From positions 1,254,501-1,318,500 of the forward strand of contig JAIVFI010000001.1 of assembly GCA_025558095.1 (NCBI GenBank): a stretch of 64,000 bases of DNA, in the 5' to 3' direction. Numbering within the stretch: position 1 is the stretch's first letter; each line of letters begins with the position of its first letter. A model generated the notes under the pieces. The model saw nothing but the letters and a program-made list of their open reading frames with translations, ran no database searches and was not told the DNA's origin. Below, piece after piece: positions 10,541-19,467 of this stretch. Source of the stretch: Hyaloraphidium curvatum. Lineage: Eukaryota > Monoblepharomycota > Hyaloraphidiomycetes > Hyaloraphidiales > Hyaloraphidiaceae. Made by a program: the position numbers and the translations under genes.

Positions 10541-11931
10541 CTAAATCTTGGGCTTCGGAGCCGCGATAAACCTCTCGGCCTGCAAATCCCAACGCTCAAA
10601 CTCCCCGCTCGCCTCCTTTTCGGCGACCTCCTTTGCCACCTTGGCAAATGCCCTCCGCATGTCTTCGATAAGGTCCTTTGGGTCCTCGAGCCCGATGGAA
10701 ACGCGCACCAGCAGCGGCGACGTCTTGTCGTCGACCGCGTGCCTCCATTCGGCGAGCGACTCGCAACCGCCCAGCGACGTCGCGTTAGCAAACAGCTTAA
10801 ACCTCTGCACCGCCAGACGCGCGTGGTGCGGCGACTTGAAGTCCAGGGAAAAGCAGCCTGATCCCGTGGGGACCTCGAGGATCCGCGCCGCGGCATCGAA
10901 ACCCGGGTTCCCAGGCACGCTGGTGTGCCACACCCTGTGCACAATCCGCAGGCAGTCCTCCCCACGAGCATGGAGCCACTGCACGACCTCGTGCGCCGAC
11001 CTGCTCTGCTTCGTCACTCGGACCTCGAGCGTGCGGAGGCTGCGGAGGAGCAGCCAGGATTCCAGGGAGCCCATCACCCAGCCGTTGAGGGAGCGGTCGT
11101 CGAGCAGGCCAAACTTAAGGCGGGAGTGGGAGGTGCAGACCACCCCGCCAAGGAGGTCGGAGTGGCCGCCGAGGAACTTGGTGGACGAATGGAAGACGAC
11201 GTCGGCGCCGTGTTTGAGCGGGTACTGTGGGGCGATGTCAGCAAACAGAGCCGAAGAGAGTAGACGCGGCCTACCTGGAGCGGCGGAGGGGCAAACGTGG
11301 CGTCCACTGCAAGCAGCGTTGCAGGGTACGGCTTCGAGGCCCGCTTGGCGTTCCAAGCCGCGTAATCGTAGAACTCGTTGCGCGGATTCTGCGGGCTCTC
11401 GAGCAGGATCATGTCCCCATCGCGTGTGACGTAGGTGTTCCAGTCGAAATCTGGCCGTTCTTGCCGTGAGAACGGAGCGCAAGGAAAGCAGGTAAGCCTC
11501 CAACCTTCGAGGTAAAGGAACTCGACGCTGCGGTTCCGCGCGTACGTGTGCGCCGCCTTCTCGCACCCAAAGTAACCCTCCTTCGTTTTGATGATCCGCT
11601 TGGGCTGGAACTGCACGTACAGCGCGCTGATCGCGGTCAACCCCGAGGTGTACGTGACCGCGTGGGCCCCTTCCAGAGCGCCGAGCACGGCCTCGACGCG
11701 GTCCCGCACGGGGCTGGAGTAGCGCGAGTAGATGTGGGCACCGAGGCTGCCGCCCGCGTCGGAGAGCGCCGAGCGAAGGGGCCAGTCGTTGTGGCCTTCG
11801 CGGTGGCGGAACGTCGTGGTCAGCGAGAGGGGCGCCATGACCTCCGATTCCGAGGCCAGGCCCCGGGGGGGGTCATCGGCATGGATCGCGCGCGTCGCAA
11901 AGCCGAGCTTCGTCGCGTCGGATACGAGCAT
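10541..11931 (-). CDS. Cys/Met metabolism PLP-dependent enzyme (cystathionine gamma-synthase/beta-lyase type)
   Basis: Exons 11931-11505, 11459-11275 and 11224-10541 (introns 45 and 50 bases), 431 residues. The ATG at 11931 begins MLVSDATKLGFATRAIHAD, the usual opening of this family. The N-terminal half has YSRYSSPVRDRVEAVLGALEGAHAV and TYTSGLTAIS (PLP-phosphate binding). DATFAPPPLQ corresponds to the strand carrying the Asp that contacts the PLP pyridine nitrogen. The PLP lysine is in SSTKFLGGHSD. The SIGLEDPKDLIEDM block near the C-terminus is the substrate-binding SxGxED element. It acts in transsulfuration or methionine synthesis; sequence alone does not separate synthase, gamma-lyase and beta-lyase activities. 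Removing the first, in-frame intron is optional. Confidence 0.9.
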
Positions 11932-12039
11932 CTTTGAATGGCCTTCCAAGCAGAGCAGCTCACGAGCCGGCTCTGTGGCTCGCCGAGCAACTCAGCGCGT
12001 AAGCACTACGGGACGAGGCGAATGTCGACGACGCGATTT

Positions 12040-12577
12040 GATCGACGCGATCGCCGCCATGCAGCGTCAATGGAAAGCCATCAGAAGGCCTATCCTTCGC
12101 CCTCAACCCCGGGATAGGGCAGTTCAACCTGGACACGGGCGAAGAGTACTCGTCTCAGGTCCATGCAGCGGCGCACTCGTGGGAGCACCCTGAGATATCA
12201 GTCGTCTGCATCAACCATGCGGAGGAAAGTCCGGACAAACGGCCACGCGGCCTCCAACGTTGCGAAGGAACAAGGTGTGGGTAACGGCTTGTGCTCTTGC
12301 TATTGTGCCAGCATGCGAGCTCATCATTGCTTGCAGACTCCTGTGGCGCGCACGTGGCTCGGGACAAGAACTCGGCGAAGGATGTCATGGGCATCGGGCT
12401 CAGCAACGTGGTATTCGGCAAGCGGCCTACGGTCTTTACCTATGAATTCTGGCGAAAGCATTAAAGGCAATCAAGGCGATCGACTTCGCGAGGATGAAGG
12501 CCCATCTGAGCCTACCATGCGAGGAAGCCGGCGGATGTTCTTTCCCCGGATTCGAGATAGACAGAAATGAAGAGTAG
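12040..12577 (+). pseudogene. Decayed gene remnant A (exon-intron-exon), family unknown
   Basis: Coding-like peptide is visible but changes frame. Frame 1 (from about 12078) reads GLSFALNPGIGQFNLDTGEE and continues to INHAEESPDK near 12238. A +1/-1 shift near 12240 leads to GHAASNVAKEQ, which ends at a good donor (12275). The intron 12275-12336 ends in TTGCAG, and exon 2 continues SCGAHVARDKNSAKDVMGIG through to TYEFW. A second shift near 12445 leads to AKALKAIKAIDFARMKAHL and a stop at 12575-12577. Two frame breaks and an upstream in-frame TGA argue for a pseudogene. I do not recognise the protein. A related but shorter copy lies at 13269-13400. Confidence 0.45.
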
Positions 12578-13268
12578 TAGTGATTTCCGTCATTCTAGCT
12601 AAGCAGAACAGACTGTCCGGATTGTGTCCAGAGGCTTTGTGGCCCCGCTTACGTGGCGCCGCCTACGTGGCGCTCGGCGCGACTACATAAGGGCAGCGGG
12701 TCCCGCTCATCACCAAACGTCTCCTGCCCCGTGCGCTCACCAGCATAGAGCCATGAGGGCCCGCAAGAAGCGCAAGAAATCTTCTCCCGTCGCGCTCTCC
12801 CCGTTGAGGGCGCTGTCCTGGTGAGCGGAGCCGCGGGGCCGGGCCCGGACGCCCACCTGACCTGCCCGTTGCCTTCCTCCCTTACACGACCCTTCGCCCA
12901 ATTGCTCTGTCCCGGCAGCGCTGCACCGTCAAGCGCAGGAGCCGCATCCACGACGGCCATGCTCTCGGCTCACCGAGAGAGGTATGGATCTCGGAGGCGG
13001 CGCAACCCCTACAGCATGCTGATCTTCTCTTCTCGGCCTCCCGTGCGCTCAGCATTCATCTTCGCTTCTTTCTTTCTTTCGTTTTCCCGGGGGATACATC
13101 AAGACCGAGCCGAGACGCGCGTGGGGGCCGCGCGCCGGGGGTTGAAGACCGCCGAACGCTTTCGAGCTGGACTTCTCGTGCATCCTTTGCACCCCTCGGC
13201 GCAGCGCGCATCTGCCGCTTTGCAGCTCGATCAAGGTCACCGAGACAACATGCTCAGCATCCCGACCC
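12578..13268 (+). other. Gene-poor interval with a possible two-exon basic ORF
   Basis: There is no clear gene. An ATG at 12753 begins MRARKKRKK and runs to a good donor at 12821; the interval 12821-12918 ends in CCCGGCAG and would restore a frame that stays open to 13378. A TACATAAGG element at 12684 could be a TATA-like site. The downstream translation is Ser/Arg-rich, looks non-coding, and runs through remnant B, so I do not call a gene. Confidence 0.2.
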
Positions 13269-13400
13269 CGTGGGCCTCCAACGTTGCCATGAAACAACGT
13301 GTGGGTGATGGCCAATGGCTCGCGCGAGCTCGCGAACTCATCGTCCCCTTGCAGACTGCTGTGGAGGTTCGTGGCTAGGGAAAGGAACTCGGTGACACGA
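13269..13400 (+). pseudogene. Decayed gene remnant B, diverged copy of 12249-12382
   Basis: It matches remnant A across both splice sites. GCCTCCAACGTTGC is shared, then a donor in GTGTGGGT (intron 13299-13354), then TTGCAGACT(C/G)CTGTGG and a matching GAACTCGG(C/T)GA. Translation in the frame of A meets a stop soon after the acceptor. It is therefore a truncated, non-functional duplicate or a shared non-coding element. Confidence 0.4.
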
Positions 13401-13556
13401 TGGGGAACCGTTGAAAACAGTAGCCAGAAAACTGGTAGCGGCGTGGAGGTCGACGTACTGATCTCGGATTGAGGTCCCTGGGAGTACGGATCTCAAATGT
13501 AGCCGCGCCATCAGAAGCTCAAAGCATCCAGTTCATTTCTCTAGCATCAGTTTTAG

Positions 13557-14558
13557 CTACGCCGGCCGCACCACGGCCCAGCCGCCCTGCAGTGCAACGT
13601 GCTCCTTGACAGTCCCGTCCTTCCCCACCACCGCCTCCTCCTCGCACGCCATCGTGAAGCGGTACAGATCGTTCCCGCCCTCGCTTCCGGCCTTCCAGAT
13701 GCTCGTCACGCACGTGTTTTCCGGGTACACGGGCTTGCTGAAGCGGCAGGCGAACGAAACGAGGCGGGAGGGGTCGTTGCCGCAGCAGTGCCGCACCACG
13801 GCCTTGACGGCGAGCGAAAAGTTGAGCGTGCCTGCAACCAAACGGGATCGGCAGGGGATCGCGACACCGGGAAGGAGCAGCCACGAACCGTGCAGGATCA
13901 GACGCTTGTAACCAAACTTGACCGCCTCCGAATCGATAATGTGGATGACATTCTGGTCCGGGGGAGCGACCTGCCCGTAGAGGGTGTGGAGGTACTTGAA
14001 GGTCTTGAACCGATCGACGAAGGTCGGAGGTCCCGGAGGCGGCGGCCGGTCATAGATCGGGTGCTTCGGCCGCGGCTTCAGCGCGTGCGAGAAGGCCTGC
14101 AGGCGGACCGAGGATCCCTCCATTGTGGCATAGACGATCCCGGTCTCGGCGTCGATAATCCGCTGTTGAAACTCCATTACGGCGCCCTTGGAGCCCTGGA
14201 ACGCGCCGACGGTCTTTGCCTGGACGCGCAGGGTGCCCGACACGGGAAAGGGCCGGTGGAACGTGATGCTTTGTTCGTAATGGACGTCCTGGCCGCGAGA
14301 AATCCGTTCCGGGAGCCCGGGAACGCGCGCCTGGATGTCGTCCTTGAATTGGTCCATCACCGAGCTCTGTCCTGGCGCGGCCCAGAAGATGAAGGGCACG
14401 AACAAGGTCGGAACGATGCAAAAGTCCGGATGAAGCTCGTAAACGAACTTGAGCTCGTCCTCCTGCGCGCCGAGGCCGATCCCGGTGGCATAGATGAGGG
14501 CGTCGCGCCTGTTGTACGGCACGCGCGTTTCGCACGGCCATTCCGCGTCCGGTGCCAT
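13557..14558 (-). CDS. MaoC-type 2-enoyl-CoA hydratase 2 (stand-alone)
   Basis: Hydrates trans-2-enoyl-CoA to (3R)-hydroxyacyl-CoA in peroxisomal or mitochondrial beta-oxidation. Exons 14558-13889 and 13831-13557; the 57-base intron (13832-13888) interrupts ILHG, and splicing gives LILHGTLNFSLAVKAVV. The product has 314 residues. The first half has the hydratase-2 opening YNRRDALIYATGIGLG...ELKFVYE and the FHRPFPVSGTLRV strand. The second hot-dog domain carries the catalytic Asp-x-Asn-x-x-His (DQNVIHI) and a DPSRLVSFACRFSKPVYP block. In multifunctional enzyme 2 this domain is fused to dehydrogenases; here it stands alone. The C-terminus (VVRPA) is not a clear PTS1 signal. Confidence 0.9.
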   Translation of the reverse strand: MAPDAEWPCETRVPYNRRDALIYATGIGLGAQEDELKFVYELHPDFCIVPTLFVPFIFWAAPGQSSVMDQFKDDIQARVPGLPERISRGQDVHYEQSITFHRPFPVSGTLRVQAKTVGAFQGSKGAVMEFQQRIIDAETGIVYATMEGSSVRLQAFSHALKPRPKHPIYDRPPPPGPPTFVDRFKTFKYLHTLYGQVAPPDQNVIHIIDSEAVKFGYKRLILHGSWLLLPGVAIPCRSRLVAGTLNFSLAVKAVVRHCCGNDPSRLVSFACRFSKPVYPENTCVTSIWKAGSEGGNDLYRFTMACEEEAVVGKDGTVKEHVALQGGWAVVRPA

Positions 14559-14711
14559 AACGATTGGGACTGAAGGTCCGCTTCTGGTCGCACTGTCCGC
14601 GTCCCAGCTGCCTGATGTGTGAAAACGGAGGGAGGTTGCGAGTGGGAGGCACTTGGCGTCCCTTTGTTTGCGTTTGCCTCAGTCATCGGCTCTCCCCAAC
14701 CGACATCCGAG

Positions 14712-16253
14712 ATGGCTGCGCCGGGGATCACCGTGCAGGGCAACGGCCCGATCATCGGCGGCAACGCGTCGATGGCGCAGATCGCCGCGCAGCTGCGCGC
14801 GGCCGGGCTGGGCGGCCGCGGGCCGGCGGCGCCGTCGGGCTTCCCGGGCCGCTGGGCCGACTTCAACACGCAGGGCTTCGCGGCCGCCTACGACGCCTCG
14901 GTGTTCCAGTACATGGCTGAGGTCGCGCAGCGCCAGGAGGCAAAGGGCCCCAACGGCGAGGACGCCGACGACGGCGACGCCGAGCCGGTCGACCCCAAGC
15001 CGCTGGCCGAGGCGCTGGGCCTGCTCGAGGCGCTGCTGACCCCGGAGGAGGCCGAGTCCCGCGAGCTCCTGAAGCCGTTCTTCCCCGAGGGCGCCAAGCT
15101 GCCCGAGAAGCCGCTCAAGAAGGAGCACCTCGTGCAGATCCTGGGCCCACTCTTCGACATGAACGTGCGCGCCTTCCGCATCCTCATCACGGACGTCGTC
15201 GGCGGCCCGTACGGCAGCTGGAACCGCGCCACGATCAAGGACATCCCGCCCGACGGCCCGCCGTTCCACCCCATCCTGTACCACCACATCAACCGCATGG
15301 ACCCGCGCAAGTTCGCCCCCGCCATGATCGCCACGATGCACCTCGCCATCTTTGCCCGCGTCCTCAAGTCAGCGCGCATCAAGATGTCGCTCGATTTCGA
15401 GATCCTCGACATCCTCTGCGTCATGGCCTCCAACTCGCCCGCCATCCTGCAGTGCGTGGCCTCGCTGCCCCCGGACAGCGACGCCATGAACCTCATGGCC
15501 AGCGCGCCGGAGGAGATGGTCGAATACGTGGCGCGGGACCTGTTCCACATCCTCAACCTCATGCAGCTCTTCCTGCTGCAGAACTTCACCCCCTACAAGA
15601 CGCACTTCACGCGGCAGCGCGACCAGGACCCTTTCCCTAAGAAGGATGGGGAGGGCGAGGGGGCCGACGCCGAAAAGAAAGAGGCCAAGGATGGGGAGGG
15701 AGACGAGAAGAAGGAAGCCGACGAAAGCAAGGCGGCGGAAGGCGACGCGGAGGAGAGGGAGGGCGACAAGAAGAAGCGGTCCATCGGCCACTTCGACTAC
15801 CTCCTCCACGAAGCCGAGCGGCTCGCCGCCGACATTAAGGCTCGCTCCGAGACCCTGGCGGCCGGGAGCCGCAGCCGGGTCGAAGGGGCGGTGCTGCAGT
15901 TCCGCCTGGCGATGCTCGACGACGAGTCCTGGGCCAAGCTCAAGAAGGACGCCGACGCGGAGGAGCGCAAGGGGTTCGCTTCCCTCGAGCTCGCGATGAA
16001 GAGGGGGCGCGGCGAGCGGGACCCGGCGCTGTGCGACGATTGCGGGCAGAACGCGCCCGAGGGGAAGCAGTGGAAGCACTGCGCGAGGTGCAAGTCGGTG
16101 TGGTACTGCTCGGTCGAGTGCCAGCGCATCGCCTGGGCGACCGAGCACAAGAAGGAGTGCGCGGAGCTGGCGAAAAAGAGCGGCGGACAGGAGGAGAGCG
16201 GGGAAAAAGGCGACGCTGCCGAAGAAGCCGAGGCACCCGTCGAGAGCGCTTGA
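14712..16253 (+). CDS. MYND zinc-finger protein
   Basis: An intronless 513-residue protein. The MYND finger is at residues 441-483 near the C-terminus, with the expected C-x2-C...C-x2-C...C-x3-C...H-x3-C ligands (CDDCGQ, HCARCKSVWYCSVEC, HKKEC). Upstream, residues 85-330 are helical, and residues 310-360 are a highly charged Lys/Glu/Asp run. MYND domains bind PxLxP peptides in transcriptional regulators and chaperone adaptors. There is no SET domain, so it is not an SMYD methyltransferase. Start 14712 is preferred to the in-frame ATG 14619. The role is unknown beyond protein-protein contact. Confidence 0.8.
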   Translation: MAAPGITVQGNGPIIGGNASMAQIAAQLRAAGLGGRGPAAPSGFPGRWADFNTQGFAAAYDASVFQYMAEVAQRQEAKGPNGEDADDGDAEPVDPKPLAEALGLLEALLTPEEAESRELLKPFFPEGAKLPEKPLKKEHLVQILGPLFDMNVRAFRILITDVVGGPYGSWNRATIKDIPPDGPPFHPILYHHINRMDPRKFAPAMIATMHLAIFARVLKSARIKMSLDFEILDILCVMASNSPAILQCVASLPPDSDAMNLMASAPEEMVEYVARDLFHILNLMQLFLLQNFTPYKTHFTRQRDQDPFPKKDGEGEGADAEKKEAKDGEGDEKKEADESKAAEGDAEEREGDKKKRSIGHFDYLLHEAERLAADIKARSETLAAGSRSRVEGAVLQFRLAMLDDESWAKLKKDADAEERKGFASLELAMKRGRGERDPALCDDCGQNAPEGKQWKHCARCKSVWYCSVECQRIAWATEHKKECAELAKKSGGQEESGEKGDAAEEAEAPVESA

Positions 16254-16284
16254 GATTCCGAATGTAAATCGACAGGGACTACCA

Positions 16285-17273
16285 CTACATTCTTGCGCTT
16301 GCCGGCGTCAGGTCCTTGAGCTGCAGCGGCGGCTTCTTGCCCAGGTACTGGACCTCGATCCCGCGCTCGGGCGTGATCCGGATGGCCTGGCCGGCGATCG
16401 TCTCATCCTGGATGGCGTGGATGAAGGCGTCGATGACCTGCTCGGGGTGGATCTGCGGTGCCACGCGGCCGTCCCTGCCCACGGTGACCTGGACTCTTGA
16501 CGTCAAGCGCGAATGGGGCTCGTTTGGGGCTCGACCCACCTTCTCGGTGACCTCGCTGACGGGCCCGACCCTCGAAATCTTCTGGATGTTCGTAGGGGAG
16601 TAGCTGGGGCACACAGCGTTCACGCGGATTCCGTAAGAGGGCTCGAGGAAGGCGAGGCAGCGCGTGAAGTGCACGACGAAAGCCTTGGCGGCGGCGTACA
16701 CCGGCCCACTGGACGATCGAGAGTTGTCATCCGCGTGCGCCCCACAAGGTGTTTGACTTACCGGCCCTGAGGGTAGAGGCCGGCGAGGGACGCGGTCGAC
16801 ACCACCACGCCCTTCTTCTTGGCCTTGACGAAGTGATCGATTGCCAGGCGGGCACCGAGCACGACGGGCTTGATATTGACGTTCAACTGCGACTGCCAGT
16901 CGTCCGTGTCGTCCGCGTAGTAGTCGGTCCTTGAACGCACGTCAACAGGAGCTCATCGAGCCACCTGGCAACGACCAACGCACCTCTCGGGAATCCCGGC
17001 GTTCGAGACAAGAACATCGAAATCACCGAAGCGCTCAATGGCGAGAGCAAACAGCGCCTTGATGTCCTCGTTGCTGCTCACGTCTGTGCGCTTGAAGACC
17101 GCGATCGGGCCGTGTTTGGCCTTGATCTCGTCCGCGACGCGGGTGCCCTCCTTCTCGTTCATGTCCGCGAGCACGAGCTTCGCGCCCATCGGAGCCAGGC
17201 GCTTGGCGAGGCGTTCCCCGAAACCGGAGCCGGACCCGGTGATGACCACGACCTTGTTCTTCACGTCGTACAT
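16285..17273 (-). CDS. Short-chain dehydrogenase/reductase
   Basis: Exons 17273-16984, 16929-16762, 16708-16540 and 16488-16285, giving 276 residues. The cofactor motif TGxxxGxG is at residues 12-19 (TGSGSGFG). LADMN after the second strand ends in Asp, which favours NAD over NADP. NAG and NVN elements follow, the catalytic Ser lies in VVVSTASLAG, and Tyr/Lys in VYAAAK. The last exon boundary is set by an in-frame 51-base intron ending in CCAG at 16489. The fold and mechanism are secure; the substrate is not. It resembles 15-hydroxyprostaglandin-dehydrogenase-like SDRs in size and layout. Confidence 0.88.
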
Positions 17274-17434
17274 CGTTGCGTGTCCCGTGGAATCAGATGT
17301 CTCCAAAAATCAAGTCGCTGCGGCAATGCGCTAGGCAGCGACGCGAAGGGAATGTGGGAGTCCTGCCTCCCACGGATTGTCGGCGGCGGGCGGCGGGAGA
17401 CGCGCCGCCACCCAAACACTCCCCCCCCGTGAAG

Positions 17435-18953
17435 ATGCCGCGTCTACGGCAGATTGCCCTCGTTGCGAGGGACCTGGAGCGCAGTCTTCACGATTTGGTC
17501 CACGGTCTCGGCTTGGAGCTCGCGTATCGGGACCCTTCCGTTGGTGAGTATCGGGGTCTCTCTCGGCCGGAGCCGCACGTCCGCCTTCGGAGGGCGGGGC
17601 AACTCAAAGATTCCGCGAGGGTCCGTCGACCTCGCAAGAGAACCGAGGTCGGCGAACACCGGCGGCGACCGGGCTACGAGCAGACCACAAAGAGGAACGT
17701 ACCTGGGGGTTCACGGCGTCGGGCCAGCCGTTGAATTTGCCGGGAGCCGCTATGGTTGCGGGTCGTGCGTGCCGGGCGGAATCGGTGCGGGAGAGGCCGA
17801 GGACGTCAACAAAGTTCAGAGAAGGGCCAGATCTGCCCGGCCGCGGCCAGGGATGGTGCTCGTTGAACCCTGCTGCATGGAACCATGGGGCGCCCGCGAC
17901 ATCTGCTGGACTCGCACAGCTTTCATTCCTGATCCTTTCTCTTCACAACAGCCGAGTTTGGCCTCGAGAATGGCGTGATGGCTGCCGGGCATGAGGTATC
18001 ACCATCTTCTCTTGTCCTCTCCGCTGCGGATTCTCATAAGGTGTGCCACAGTTCATCGAAGTCGTTGCCCCGCAGCTGGGCAGGCTCGACACCACGGGCG
18101 CACGCTTCCTGGCAAAGAAAGGCAACATTGCGGCGGGATATATGCTCATCGTCCAGTCAAAAGATGCGCGGGCGGACGCGGAGCACATGAAAAAGAGCGG
18201 AGCGCGGATCGCTTTCGGGACCGAGAAGGATCCGAACGCACCTTACCAGATGGTGGGCAGATTTGGCGGTCTTGTGCATCATCTCCTCATTTCAATGGTT
18301 CTCTGCAGTTCCACATGCACCCCGCGGACTGGTCGGGGACCGGCGTGCTCCCATCCATCGATTCCGCCAACGTGCCTGGCGCAAGTGATCCTGATTCGGA
18401 TCCGAAAGCGTTCTGGGTCGCTGCGCACGCCCCGCCGTTCCCGCCGAAGGACGGAAAGAGCGGATGGGAACCGTATGCTCGCAGGACCGGCAAGTACCTC
18501 AAGCTCGTCGGCTGCACCCTGCAGACCGAGTCCAAGACTCCGCTGGAAGCCGCCAAGAGGTGGTCGCAGCTGTACCGTGTGCCCCTGGTCGAGTCGCACC
18601 CCGACGGCGGTGTGCCGGCCATCATCTTCTCCAACGCGGTCGTTCGTTTCGTCAAGGCGCGCGATGGTCGCGGGGATGGACTCCAGAGGTGCGACCTAGA
18701 GCTGTGCTTCTCGATTTGGTCGTCCTCTGACTTTTCGGGCCGACTTCTTCGCAACAGCATCGATCTCCTGGTCCCGAACCCTGCGGCCGCCCGCGCGCGT
18801 GCTTGCACGGTATCTGGGGCCAAGATGGGACCGGATGGCGAGGTGGAGCTCGTGGGCGTCTGGTGGCGGTTCAAGGGCGAGGACGAGGTCGATCCCAGGA
18901 TCAACAAGGCCACGGGGTGGATCGAGAGCGCGGGGAAGACGCCGAAGCTTTGA
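17435..18953 (+). CDS. VOC/glyoxalase-like domain protein
   Basis: Five exons: 17435-17543, 17952-17995, 18052-18252, 18309-18688 and 18758-18953, giving 309 residues. The N-terminus MPRLRQIALVARDLERSLHD is the first beta-alpha unit of a vicinal-oxygen-chelate domain. It joins through a 408-base intron to a 44-base exon (AEFGLENGVMAAGHE) and then FIEVVAPQ, the usual second metal-ligand strand with Glu. The second half has an MHPADW motif and a later IIFSNAVVRFV strand. Many VOC proteins of this type are annotated as glyoxalase-like without a known substrate. The long intron and micro-exon make the 5' half less certain than the 3' half. Confidence 0.72.
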
Positions 18954-19467
18954 ATGCCAATGTGTTGACTACCGCTGTGTGCCCTAATGACAAAAGGATG
19001 TGTGATCGCGAGTACCTTGGGCGGAGTTTTGGCGAGCTTTTGTTTGGCTCGCCAGCGTCTCGGAAGCAAGACCCCAAGCGAGCTCCAAATCCAGGTGCTT
19101 CAGGTGCGAAACTCGGCCTTCCAGGGGTCCCAAATGCCGGCATTTGGCCGAAGAAGCGATGCCATTGTCGCATCGGAGTCTCGTGGCCGCCGATGGCCCT
19201 TGCTGGAGACGCTGGCCCGAGCGACTCGTCGGAGTCCAACTCACAGCTTCCCTCGCCAGGGCGGTCTCTTGCGACGAGATAATACCGTGCAACGCAAGCA
19301 AAAGCTGCGCCATTGCTAGCCAGCTCCCTCAACTGCGGTTGGCAAACCGTCTACGGGTCTGAGGTGGGTCCGGTTCCGAACCGACCTTCCCTCCTGTCCT
19401 CAGCTCGCACCACTCCACCCCTCTTGCAGCTGACTGTTACTTCCAGCACCCGAGAGCAACACGAAAC
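18954..19467. other. Intergenic region, no gene recognised
   Basis: This interval lies between the VOC gene stop and the ATP-grasp start. Short frames on both strands show no family resemblance. The last 60 bases contain CCTCTTGCAG and CTTCCAG, so a 5'-UTR intron of the ATP-grasp gene is possible. Confidence 0.4.

Noticed and set aside
12214-12232. GAGGAAAGTCCGGAC, identical in part to the conserved P4/CR-I core of bacterial-type RNase P RNA
   Set aside because: It lies within coding-like peptide (INHAEESPDK) of remnant A, and no matching CR-V or P4 partner strand follows at a sensible distance.
12753-13378. Two-exon gene starting MRARKKRKK
   Set aside because: The splice signals are fair, but the second exon translates to low-complexity sequence that runs through pseudogene remnant B, and no family resemblance is seen.
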